A DNA stretch of 64,000 nucleotides from NCBI RefSeq assembly GCF_907164555.1, contig NZ_CAJQZC010000006.1, positions 62,001 through 126,000 on the forward strand, in the 5' to 3' direction. The notes under the pieces were generated by a model. That model was not told the DNA's origin. It made no database searches and saw only the letters and a list, made by a program, of their open reading frames with translations. Positions 54,429 to 62,790 of the stretch are shown here, piece after piece. The stretch's first letter is position 1; the number at the start of each line of letters is the position of its first letter. The position numbers and the translations under genes were made by a program. The DNA is from Paraburkholderia saeva (GTDB taxonomy: Bacteria; Pseudomonadota; Gammaproteobacteria; Burkholderiales; Burkholderiaceae).

Positions 54429-55358
54429 TCACAGCGCGCCGGCATACTCCGGCTCAGGCAATCCACGCACGCCAGCCCGGATCGCGAACACCGCACCGTC
54501 ATCGTCCGTTGCGCCCGCGCCTGGACGGATCGATGCCACGAACAGCGTATCGAGATTGCGCCCGCCGAACGCACACATCGAAGGCTTCACGGCCGGCACT
54601 GCGATCTGCCGGTCGAGCTTGCCTTCCGGGGTGAAACGAAGGAGCAGACCCGCATCGTTGGCACAGGTCCAGTAACAGCCGTCCGCGTCCACCGCCGCCC
54701 CGTCGGGACGCCCCGCGTAATCATGCAGGTCAGCGAACACGCGACGGTTTCGCGGCGTACCGCTTTCGACGTCGAAATCGAACGCCCAGATGAGCCGCTT
54801 CAACGGATGCGAGTCCGACAGGTACATCGTCGTGCCATCCGGCGACCACGCGAGACCGTTCTGCGTGATCAATGCGTCGACCACCGGCGCCGAGAGCGCG
54901 CCCGCCGCGTCGAAGCAGAACAACGCGCCGAGCGGGCTCGCGAGCGACATGTCCTGCACCATCGTCCCGGCCCAGAAGCGGCCCTGACGATCGCAGCGTC
55001 CATCGTTAAAACGCATGCCTTCGGCGGGAAACACCGGCGCAGCCAGCTTCCTGACCTGCGACGACGGAACGGTCACACTCGCGCCGGCCGCACCGCCGGC
55101 TTCAGGCAGCGTCACCGAAAAGAGCCCGGTCTCCATGCCCGCAAGCACGCGGCCCGCCCGATCGAATGCAATGCATGCGACCTTCTCGGGCAACACCCAC
55201 TCCGAACGCACGCCGGTGCCGACGTGCAGCCGCACAATCTTCTGCGCGGGGATATCGACCCAGTAAAACGCCTCTTCCGCAGCGCGCCACACAGGGCTTT
55301 CGCCAACCGATGCCTGTCCCGCCGCGTCGATTCTTTCAACCGGTACGCCCACCGACAT
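54429..55358 (-). CDS. SMP-30/gluconolactonase family lactonase
   Basis: A 309-residue six-bladed beta-propeller of the SMP-30/gluconolaconase/LRE family, which hydrolyses sugar lactones with a divalent metal. Metal ligands and family motifs include VGESPVWRAAEEAFYWVDI (Glu), GMRFNDGRCDRQGRFWAGTM (Asn), TQNGLAWSPDGTTMYLSDSH (Asn and Asp) and GRPDGAAVDADGCYWTC. The start codon at 55358 overlaps the dehydrogenase stop by one base, so the pair is coupled: the dehydrogenase makes an aldaro-lactone and this enzyme would open it. Confidence 0.9.
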   Translation of the reverse strand: MSVGVPVERIDAAGQASVGESPVWRAAEEAFYWVDIPAQKIVRLHVGTGVRSEWVLPEKVACIAFDRAGRVLAGMETGLFSVTLPEAGGAAGASVTVPSSQVRKLAAPVFPAEGMRFNDGRCDRQGRFWAGTMVQDMSLASPLGALFCFDAAGALSAPVVDALITQNGLAWSPDGTTMYLSDSHPLKRLIWAFDFDVESGTPRNRRVFADLHDYAGRPDGAAVDADGCYWTCANDAGLLLRFTPEGKLDRQIAVPAVKPSMCAFGGRNLDTLFVASIRPGAGATDDDGAVFAIRAGVRGLPEPEYAGAL

Positions 55359-56188
55359 CACTTGCGCTCCATCGGCTCGCCGAGCACGAATGCACCGCCC
55401 TGATACAGCTGCGCAGGATCGTCGCGGTTGTCTGTCGGGGCTGCCAGCGGGAAACGGGACTCGAACTGCACCGAGCTGTCCTGCGGATTGAAACCGAGGA
55501 ACGCTGCCTTCGTGTTGTCCCACCACTTCACCGGATTATTCGAGGCACCGTAGACGATCGCGTGACCGACGCGGTTCGTGAACAGCGAGCAGCGCACCAG
55601 TTCGATGAAATCGCGATAGCTCAGGTAGGTGACGAGCATGCGCGGATTGCGCGGCTCCTCGAACGATGAACCGATCCGCACGCACACGGTTTCCAGCCCG
55701 AAGCGGTCGTAGTAGTAGCGCGACAGCGATTCGCCGAAGCATTTCGTCACGCCGTAAAGGCTGTCGGGGCGCATCGGCGAATCGGCGTCGATGACCGTCG
55801 TGGTCGGGTGGAAGCCGATCGTATGGTTCGAGCTGGCGAAGACAATGCGCTTCACGCCATACTTGTGCGCGGCTGCGTACAGGTTGTAGAGCCCGCGGAT
55901 ATTGGCTTCGATCAGGTCGTCGAACGGAGCATCCACCGAAATGCCACCCAGATGCACAATCGCATCCACGCCTTCCACCAGCGCATCGACGCCCGCACGG
56001 TCAGCCAGATCCAGCACGACCACTTCTTCGTGCGCTGCCGCTTCGCCCATCGGCGCAATATCGGTCACACGCACGATATCGGCCCAGTCTGCCAGCGGTC
56101 CGCGCATCTGGACGCCGAGGTTGCCCGCGGCACCCGTCAGCAGAATCCGGTGAAATGGCTTGCGCGCTGCGCCTGATAGATTGCTCAT
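55358..56188 (-). CDS. udh: Uronate dehydrogenase
   Basis: A 276-residue NAD-dependent short-chain dehydrogenase/epimerase-fold enzyme that oxidises glucuronate or galacturonate to the aldaro-lactone. The nucleotide-binding motif is ILLTGAAGNLGVQMRGP; the catalytic Ser is in FASSNHTIGF and the Tyr-Lys pair in PDSLYGVTKCFGE. DIAPMGEAAAHEEVVVLDLA follows beta-strand 2. It matches known bacterial Udh over its length. It begins 153 bases from the divergent LacI-type gene and is probably controlled by it. Confidence 0.9.
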   Translation of the reverse strand: MSNLSGAARKPFHRILLTGAAGNLGVQMRGPLADWADIVRVTDIAPMGEAAAHEEVVVLDLADRAGVDALVEGVDAIVHLGGISVDAPFDDLIEANIRGLYNLYAAAHKYGVKRIVFASSNHTIGFHPTTTVIDADSPMRPDSLYGVTKCFGESLSRYYYDRFGLETVCVRIGSSFEEPRNPRMLVTYLSYRDFIELVRCSLFTNRVGHAIVYGASNNPVKWWDNTKAAFLGFNPQDSSVQFESRFPLAAPTDNRDDPAQLYQGGAFVLGEPMERK

Positions 56189-56247
56189 GTTTCAGTGTCC
56201 TGTGATTGCGTATGATCGGTGGTCAGCCAGCAAAAAAGCTGGCACGC

Positions 56248-56259
56248 GAAAACGTTTTC
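56248..56259. promoter_or_regulatory. LacI-type palindromic operator 1
   Basis: GAAAACGTTTTC is a perfect palindrome with the central CG step of LacI/PurR-family sites, in the gap between udh and the LacI-type gene. Confidence 0.7.
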
Positions 56260-56322
56260 CTACTATAGTTTTTCAGGCGCCGTTGCGTCAAGAAATTTGC
56301 CTGAGATCCGGACCGGATTATA

Positions 56323-56337
56323 TAAAAAACGTTTACC
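56323..56337. promoter_or_regulatory. LacI-type operator 2
   Basis: TAAAAAACGTTTACC, a near-palindrome about the CG at 56330-56331, ends five bases before the regulator's ATG at 56342. It suits autoregulation. Confidence 0.65.
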
Positions 56338-56341
56338 TAAA

Positions 56342-57343
56342 ATGAAAAGAACCACACCCACGATTCGCGATGTCGCTGCTGCTGCGGGTGTCTCGGTGGC
56401 GACCGTGTCGAAGTACATGAACGGCGCGCAACGCTTCTCCGCGCCCGTCGAAGCCCGTCTGAAAGAGGCGATCGAGCAGCTCGGCTATCGTTCGAACCCG
56501 CTTGCCCGCTCGATGATCACCGGCGAGACGCGCACGATTGGCCTCGCGATCCTCGATATCCGCAATCCGTATTTCACCAATATCGTCAAGGGCGCGAACC
56601 GCATCGCGCTGCGCCACGACTACACGCTGCTGCTGGTGGATACCGAGGAAAATCAGGAGCGTGAACAGCCGCTGATCGAGGCGCTTGCGCAACGGGTGGA
56701 CGGCGTCATCATCAGCTCGCGGATGCAGGAAGACGCCATGGAATGGATGACGAAGCTGAACAAGCCCGTTGTCCTGCTCGGCCGCAATGAACAGTGTCCG
56801 ATTCCGAGCGTGAGCAACGACAGCTATCTCGCCGGATACATGCTCGCCCGACACCTGCTGAATCAGGGGCACCGCCGCATCGCGTATCTGGGGTTCGCCG
56901 CGTCCCGCTGGGACGCCGAGCGCATCCGCGGCGCGCACACGTGCCTCTCGGAGGCCGGCCTGAAGCTCGACGTGCACGACGCGCACGCGCCGTCGACGCT
57001 CGCCGGCAAGGCCGCCTGCTCTTCCGTCATGCTGGGGCCGGACCGGCCAGAGGCGCTCATCTGCTACAACGACCTGATCGCGCTTGGCTTCATGAAAGAG
57101 GCGCTGACGCTCGGCTTCAGGCTGCCGCAGGACCTCTCGGTGACGGGCTTCGACAACGTGCCCTACGGCGAATACGCCGTTCCGGCGCTCACTACCGTCG
57201 ACCTGCAAAGCGAGAAAATGGGCGAAACCGCGATGCTCAAACTGATCGACGCGCTTGCCGGCAAGCCCGACGCCGGTCACGTTACGCTCGAACCGCGCCT
57301 TGTCGTGCGCGAGTCGACGGCGCGGCGCGAAGAGGCGCCCTGA
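56342..57343 (+). CDS. LacI-family transcriptional regulator
   Basis: A 333-residue repressor. The N-terminal helix-turn-helix and hinge are clear: TIRDVAAAAGVSVATVSKYM then NGAQRFSAPVEARLKEAIEQ and LGYRSNPLARSM. The effector domain (IGLAILDIRNPYFTNIVKGA; LICYNDLIALGFMKEALTLG; SVTGFDNVPYGEYAVPALTT) is of the periplasmic-binding type. Divergent from udh with two palindromes between them, so it likely represses the uronate genes and itself; the inducer is probably a uronate or aldarate. Confidence 0.93.
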   Translation: MKRTTPTIRDVAAAAGVSVATVSKYMNGAQRFSAPVEARLKEAIEQLGYRSNPLARSMITGETRTIGLAILDIRNPYFTNIVKGANRIALRHDYTLLLVDTEENQEREQPLIEALAQRVDGVIISSRMQEDAMEWMTKLNKPVVLLGRNEQCPIPSVSNDSYLAGYMLARHLLNQGHRRIAYLGFAASRWDAERIRGAHTCLSEAGLKLDVHDAHAPSTLAGKAACSSVMLGPDRPEALICYNDLIALGFMKEALTLGFRLPQDLSVTGFDNVPYGEYAVPALTTVDLQSEKMGETAMLKLIDALAGKPDAGHVTLEPRLVVRESTARREEAP

Positions 57344-57395
57344 TCCGCCGCGCGGCCCATCGGGATGCGGCCACGCATTGCGCATCCCTGACGGC

Positions 57396-57860
57396 TCAAT
57401 CCGCGCCGGCGGCCAGCATGATCCCGCGCGCCATGCCTGAGGCGGCAAACACCATCACGACGAGAAGCACCGTCTGAAGCGTGCCGATGCGCGCGAAACG
57501 GCCCGCACGGGTCAGGTCGGGCGTCGTACCAGCCTTGAGCGCGATGCGCCAGCGGATGAGCGCCATCATCGGTGCGATTTCCAGCAGAAGAATCAGCACG
57601 AGCGCGGTCATCTTGAGATGAAACAGCGGCGCATGCAGGTAGTAGTCGCCGCCCTTCTCGAAGCCGCCGAACGCCCGCATGCCGCCGGTGATGATGAGCA
57701 CCAGCGCGGACACTCCCCAGCCAGCATCGGCACGGAAAATAGCCGGCAGATCAACGGTCGTCGTGCAACGGCGCAGCAGGCGCGAGCGGCCCAGAATCGA
57801 CGCGAGCGCGTAACCGAAGCCAAGCAGATGAATGGCGGCAAGCAACCAGCGAAACAGCAT
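57396..57860 (-). CDS. DUF2214 membrane protein
   Basis: A 154-residue protein with four spans. MLFRWLLAAIHLLGFGYALA, then FRADAGWGVSALVLIITGGM and FGGFEKGGDYYLHAPLFHLK with MTALVLILLLEIAPMMALIR match DUF2214. Function unknown; the conserved histidines in spans 1 and 3 suggest a cofactor or metal site. It stands alone, convergent with the LacI gene. Confidence 0.83.
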   Translation of the reverse strand: MLFRWLLAAIHLLGFGYALASILGRSRLLRRCTTTVDLPAIFRADAGWGVSALVLIITGGMRAFGGFEKGGDYYLHAPLFHLKMTALVLILLLEIAPMMALIRWRIALKAGTTPDLTRAGRFARIGTLQTVLLVVMVFAASGMARGIMLAAGAD

Positions 57861-57917
57861 GGCGACTCCTTGCGGGCGGGCGGCCCGCCCGATTCAATCG
57901 ACGTGTTTCCTGCGAAA

Positions 57918-58775
57918 TCAGACTTGCCGCAACATCGAATCGAGCGCGCGGGCGGCCACGCGATCACCTTCCGTAAGAAGCGGCGCACGGAATACGGTCT
58001 GCCGGTTGTGTCCGGCTGCGGCCGGCGAATCCCACAACAGCTCGACCTTCGGACGATGCCACCACGCCGCAACGCGCATGCGCGGCACTGGCGTGGCCAC
58101 CGCCGCATGCGTGACGCCGGCGACAGACGGTTCGGTAGCGAGCGCCGCGACGCCCGCCGGCGGCTGACCGGCGTCCGCTCCGGCAACGTCAGGCCAGCGC
58201 ACTGACAGTTCGCGCGAATCGTACTGACCGAGCTTGCGGCTTTCGACCCAGACGACGGCAGTACGCGTCACCAGATCGAGCGCGACTGCGTAACGGCCGA
58301 TCGCATAGCGCCGTGCGGCGGTATTCGTGCGCCACAGCGCGCGCGGACGGCAGATCCACATCACAGCGGCATACAGGGCCGGCGCGGCCACGAGCCAGCC
58401 GTTTGTCGCGGCAATTGCGCCGACGGCACGCCGCCAGCCAGCAACCCATACAAACGCGCCGACGGACCAGACCGCGAACACGAAGCCCAGCAGCGCGAAG
58501 AGCCGCAACGCCTGACGCAGCCACTGCGGCAGCGGATGAAACGGCCGCTCGGCGCGGGCGCGCGCGCCCGGCAGGAAAATGATCAGGAACAGGAATACGA
58601 GGTTGATGCAGACCCACGGCGACGACGCCATCGCGCGCAGCGTGGCAAGCCCGAAACCCATGTCGGACATCGAAAAGAGCCACCGGGCCAGAATCACGAG
58701 ACCGATGGCGCGCAGCGCGAAAACCGTCCCGGCGCCAGGCGCCGCGTTCGCACGCGTTTCTTTCGTTCTCGCCAA
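57918..58775 (-). CDS. Membrane protein of unknown function
   Basis: A 285-residue protein with about four spans in the first 150 residues (AIGLVILARWLFSMSDM; VCINLVFLFLIIFLPGA; LFALLGFVFAVWSVGAFVWV; LVAAPALYAAVMWIC), then a soluble C-terminal domain with RYAIGRYAVALDLVTRTAVV and WWHRPKVELLWDSPAAA. I recognise no family. The start at 58775 is the first ATG before span 1. It is followed by the DUF2214 gene in the same direction, 58 bases on. Confidence 0.7.
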   Translation of the reverse strand: MARTKETRANAAPGAGTVFALRAIGLVILARWLFSMSDMGFGLATLRAMASSPWVCINLVFLFLIIFLPGARARAERPFHPLPQWLRQALRLFALLGFVFAVWSVGAFVWVAGWRRAVGAIAATNGWLVAAPALYAAVMWICRPRALWRTNTAARRYAIGRYAVALDLVTRTAVVWVESRKLGQYDSRELSVRWPDVAGADAGQPPAGVAALATEPSVAGVTHAAVATPVPRMRVAAWWHRPKVELLWDSPAAAGHNRQTVFRAPLLTEGDRVAARALDSMLRQV

Positions 58776-58908
58776 GGCATCCTCCTGTCGTCGGCAGCGC
58801 CGCGGGGTAATTTTGCGGCACGGCCATTATAGGGATATTGCTGCGGCGCCTCACGCTCCGCAGCACTGAAACCACGCTCATTCGTGCCCGACGCGGCGCA
58901 CATGCAAC

Positions 58909-58941
58909 AACGCCCCGCATGCAGTTTGCATGCGGGGCGTT
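58909..58941. terminator. Strong 15-pair hairpin without T run
   Basis: AACGCCCCGCATGCA (58909-58923) pairs perfectly with TGCATGCGGGGCGTT (58927-58941) around a three-base loop. It lies 78 bases past the glycosyltransferase stop. No T run follows on either strand, so if it ends transcription it is not a canonical intrinsic terminator. Confidence 0.5.
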
Positions 58942-59018
58942 GGATGACTGCGGCAAGCGGGAAAGCGCGCTGCCAGCAGGCGCGATCCCGAAGGGATCTG
59001 GCCCGCGTTCAGCCGTTT

Positions 59019-60083
59019 TTAGCTCGCGTTGACTTCGCGCAGCACGGTGCGGCGCTTGCGGCGCAGCAGTTCTTCGTACGAAGCGAGGTAGTTCTGCGCC
59101 ATCACCTTCGACGAGAAGCGCGATTCAAACGCCTTGCGGACGTTTTCCCGCGGCAGCGTGTGCAGACGCTTCACAGCGGCGACTGCGCTGATTTCGTCTT
59201 CGACGACGAAACCCGACACGCCGTTTTCGATCACTTCCGGCACCGAACCGCGCTTGAACGCGATAACCGGTGTACCGCATGCCATGGCCTCGATCATCAC
59301 GAGACCAAACGGCTCCGGCCAGTCGATCGGGAACAGTAGCGCGTGCGCGTTGCCGAGGAATTCGGTCTTTTCGGCTTCGCTGATTTCGCCGATGTATTCG
59401 ACGTGCGGCAGCGACATCAGCGGCTTGATGACTTCTTCGTAGTACGCGCGGTCAGCCTTGTCGAGCTTCGCGGCAACCTTGATCGGCATACCGGCCTGTT
59501 CGGCAATACGGATCGCGGTGTCGAGACGCTTCTCCGGCGAAATACGGCCGAGGAATGCGAGGTAGCCCGGCTTCACGTTCGGGATCGGCTTCAGCAGGTT
59601 TTCCGGCAGGCCGTGATACACCGTCGACAGCCAGTTCGCCTGTTGCAGCGGCGAGCGCTGGTTGTCCGAGATCGAGACGACCGGCACATCGTTGAACGTG
59701 TTGAAGATGGGTTGCAATTCTGGCAGGTCGAGGCGGCCATGCAGCGTGGTCAGATGCGGCGTCGGCTGGCGCGAGAACAGCGAGAACGGGTAATAGTCGA
59801 TGTGGAAATGCAGCACATCGAATTCGTCCGCGCGGCGGCGCACTTCTTCGAGCAGCAGCATGTGCGGCGCCATCGTGTCGCGGATGGTCGGGTCGAGGCG
59901 CAGTGCCTGCGGCCAGAAGGCTTCGAGTTTCGCCGAAGTCTGCGAATCACCGCTCGCGAAAAGCGTAACGTCATGTCCCAGCTCGACCAGTGCTTCGGTC
60001 AGGTACGAAACCACACGTTCCGTGCCGCCATACAGCTTGGGAGGAACCGCCTCGTGTAACGGAGCGATTTGAGCGATTCGCAT
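59019..60083 (-). CDS. Family 4 glycosyltransferase
   Basis: A 354-residue GT-B glycosyltransferase. MRIAQIAPLHEAVPPKLYGG with TERVVSYLTEALVELGHDV is the acceptor-side N-terminus of the GT4 group; the donor domain shows FLGRISPEKRLDTAIRIAEQ, and EPFGLVMIEAMACGTPVIAF is the E-x7-E motif. It transfers a sugar from a nucleotide donor; neither donor nor acceptor is identifiable. It is divergent from the ABC exporter gene across a 750-base gap. Confidence 0.88.
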   Translation of the reverse strand: MRIAQIAPLHEAVPPKLYGGTERVVSYLTEALVELGHDVTLFASGDSQTSAKLEAFWPQALRLDPTIRDTMAPHMLLLEEVRRRADEFDVLHFHIDYYPFSLFSRQPTPHLTTLHGRLDLPELQPIFNTFNDVPVVSISDNQRSPLQQANWLSTVYHGLPENLLKPIPNVKPGYLAFLGRISPEKRLDTAIRIAEQAGMPIKVAAKLDKADRAYYEEVIKPLMSLPHVEYIGEISEAEKTEFLGNAHALLFPIDWPEPFGLVMIEAMACGTPVIAFKRGSVPEVIENGVSGFVVEDEISAVAAVKRLHTLPRENVRKAFESRFSSKVMAQNYLASYEELLRRKRRTVLREVNAS

Positions 60084-60832
60084 AATGGTGAACTCCTGGT
60101 AAAGATCAAGACTACAAGTTTGTTAAAAGCGACTCGCCCGCCCACCCCGTGCGGCTCGCACCGGTGGCGCTGGCCTTATTCATTCGGGAAATTCTGCGAT
60201 TGAACGCTGGTTGGATTGCCCAGACTGGTCATCGACCCCAGCTGCTGCATCCGGCTTAAAACGCGCGGGCTGCACACTCGTTGACAAACTGTCAGATTTT
60301 AGTGAGCCGAACCGAGCGTGCATTATCAGTGCCGGGGCGCGCGCGCGACGTACTACCTTTCAAAGTCTTTATGTTGTTACAAAGGCGAAACACTTTGCAA
60401 ACCCTTGTTTTACAAGACAGTTTTACATTGAAAGGCCTGCGGTGACAGTAGCGCTCGAGCGCCCGGTCACTGTATCCGGCGATGCCTTCGCAGCAACGTC
60501 TGGACCGGATTGTTGAACCGTTCGCCAGCGCGCCGCGACGCGACTGAATGCAATTTGTAATTATATCTCGAAATTTTTCCCGTGCCGAGATGAACCACCG
60601 CTCTCCGGGCGGGTCTCGCTAACACATAGCTCGCGAACTTTATTGCGCGAAGTCGAGCGGCCGGCGCCGCTTTATTGCCCTTCACTGCCCGCCGTTTTCC
60701 TTTTTTGCAGTCTCAGAAAGTTCTCTGCATGTTTACAATGCGAGAACGTGCGCGTTTTTGTCGCGACCAGGCGACAGGCACGGACGGCCTGCCACTCGCC
60801 GTCACTTTATCGACTACCAACACACGAACACA
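60084..60832. other. Long intergenic gap between glycosyltransferase and ABC exporter
   Basis: About 750 bases with lower GC in the middle (60280-60450). No gene or known RNA is recognised. The first bases hold the glycosyltransferase's ribosome site (CCAGGAG on its strand); the rest must contain both divergent promoters. The exact ABC start is uncertain and could lie up to 75 bases into this gap. Confidence 0.45.
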
Positions 60833-62668
60833 TTGGAACATCTGACCATCGCCCAGCGTAACGCCCACAACGCAAAGCTCGCGAGCTATGCGAACCGGCC
60901 GCTTGCGTTCCTTTTCCGCTTTATCCGCCGCCATCCGCTCGCGCATGCGATCGTACTGTGCAGCGTGTTTGCGGCTGTCGGATGTGCGCTCGCGTCGCAG
61001 TACGCGATCAAGCATCTCATCGACGTGCTTGGCGAAGGCCGTCATCATCCGGGCCCGTTGTGGGGCGCATTCGCGATCCTGGTCGGCCTGATTGCCGCCG
61101 ACAACCTGCTGTGGCGCATTGGCGGCTGGGTCGCCGCGCACACGTTCGTCGCGGTCACGGGCGACCTGCGGCGTGACCTGTTCCAGTATCTGAGCGGCCA
61201 TTCGCCCACCTACTACTCGGAAAAACAGCCAGGCATGCTGGCGAGCCGGATCACGGCAACCTCGAATGCGGTCTATACCGCTGAAAACACCACAGCCTGG
61301 AACGTGTTGCCGCCGTGCATCGCCGTGCTCGGCGCAATCGTCATGATCATCGCGGTCAACCCGCTGATGGCGGGTGGTCTGATGCTCTGCTCGGCGATCC
61401 TTTCGATCGTGCTCTACAAGCTCGCCGGACGCGGTTCGGCGCGTCACCATCACTTCGCATCGAAGGCGGCCTCGGTCGACGGCGAGCTCGTCGACGTGAT
61501 CAGCAACATGGGCCTCGTGCGCGCCTTCGGCATGACGCTGCGCGAGCAGAAGCGCTTCGGCGATACGGTGAAGGCCGAGATGGACGCGCGCCAGCAAAGC
61601 CTGCTCTACCTCGAAAAGCTGCGCCTGCTGCACGCGGTCATCACGGCGCTGCTCTCGGCCGGACTGCTCGGCTGGGCACTGTGGCTGTGGGATCAGGGCC
61701 GCGCCACGTCCGGCGACATCGTTCTTGTGAGTTCGCTCGGTTTCACGATCCTGCACGGCACGCGAGATCTCGCCGTCGCGCTCGTCGACGTCACGCAGCA
61801 CGTGGCGCGTCTCGCCGAAGCCGTGAAGACGCTGCTCGAACCGCACGGCATGCCCGATCGCAAGGACGCCGTGGAACTCGTGCCGCAGGGTGGCCGCGTC
61901 GACTTCGAAAGCGTGACGTTCGCGTATCCGCGCCGCCGGCCGATTCTCGATCACTTCGATCTGCATATCGAAGCCGGTCAGCGTGTGGGCCTGATCGGCA
62001 AGTCGGGGGCAGGCAAATCTACCGTGCTTGCTCTGCTGCAGCGTTTCTACGACACGCAGGGCGGGCAGATCAGGATCGACGGCCAGGACATCGGCGGGAT
62101 CTCGCAGGACAGCCTGCGCCATTCGATTGCGCTCGTGCCGCAGGATATTTCGCTGTTCCATCGTTCGGTGTACGAAAACATTGCGTACGGCCGCCCCGAA
62201 GCAACCCGAGACGAGGTGATGGCCGCCGCACGTGAAGCGCGCTGCTCGGATTTCATCGAGGCGATGCCGGAAGGCTACGACACGATCGTCGGCGATCGCG
62301 GCGTGAAACTGTCGGGCGGTCAGCGTCAACGCATTGCGATCGCTCGGGCGATCCTGAAGAACGCGCCGATCCTGCTGCTCGACGAGGCGACGTCGGCACT
62401 CGACAGCGCATCGGAAGAAGCGATCCAGAAGGCGCTCGACCGGCTGATGGTAGGTCGCACGGTGATCGCAATTGCGCACCGTCTGTCGACGCTGCACAAC
62501 TTCGACCGCATCATCGTGATGAGCGCAGGCAAGGTCATCGACGACGGCACACCGGAAGAACTGCGCAACCGGCCGGGGCTCTATCGCGATCTGCTATCGA
62601 AGCAGTACGGCAAGGGAACGACGCTTCACGTCGGCGGCAAGAAGGTCGACGAACAGCACGTGGCCTGA
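60833..62668 (+). CDS. MsbA-like ABC exporter (fused permease and ATPase)
   Basis: A 611-residue half-transporter working as a dimer. About six spans occupy residues 25-310 and the nucleotide-binding domain the rest: Walker A GKSGAGKST, Q loop LVPQDISLF, signature LSGGQRQRIAIARAILKNAP, Walker B ILLLDEATSALD and switch His in IAIAHRLSTL. The type is that of lipid-A/multidrug/peptide exporters; the substrate is unknown. The start is uncertain: TTG at 60833 (MEHLTIAQRNAHN) or TTG at 60758; no good ribosome site marks either. Confidence 0.88.
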   Translation: MEHLTIAQRNAHNAKLASYANRPLAFLFRFIRRHPLAHAIVLCSVFAAVGCALASQYAIKHLIDVLGEGRHHPGPLWGAFAILVGLIAADNLLWRIGGWVAAHTFVAVTGDLRRDLFQYLSGHSPTYYSEKQPGMLASRITATSNAVYTAENTTAWNVLPPCIAVLGAIVMIIAVNPLMAGGLMLCSAILSIVLYKLAGRGSARHHHFASKAASVDGELVDVISNMGLVRAFGMTLREQKRFGDTVKAEMDARQQSLLYLEKLRLLHAVITALLSAGLLGWALWLWDQGRATSGDIVLVSSLGFTILHGTRDLAVALVDVTQHVARLAEAVKTLLEPHGMPDRKDAVELVPQGGRVDFESVTFAYPRRRPILDHFDLHIEAGQRVGLIGKSGAGKSTVLALLQRFYDTQGGQIRIDGQDIGGISQDSLRHSIALVPQDISLFHRSVYENIAYGRPEATRDEVMAAAREARCSDFIEAMPEGYDTIVGDRGVKLSGGQRQRIAIARAILKNAPILLLDEATSALDSASEEAIQKALDRLMVGRTVIAIAHRLSTLHNFDRIIVMSAGKVIDDGTPEELRNRPGLYRDLLSKQYGKGTTLHVGGKKVDEQHVA

Positions 62669-62701
62669 GAAACGTACAAGGCCGCAGAACCTCGTATATG
62701 G

Positions 62702-62736
62702 TAAAAAGGCCGCTTCAGTCCGAAGCGGCCTTTTTA
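62702..62736. terminator. Bidirectional terminator between ABC exporter and otsA
   Basis: AAAAAGGCCGCTTC pairs with GAAGCGGCCTTTTT around AGTCC; T runs exist on both strands for the two convergent genes. Confidence 0.9.
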
Positions 62737-62790
62737 CGTCTGGCACGATGCGGGCAGACGTACGGCGCAAACCGCGCGCTGCTTCACACG

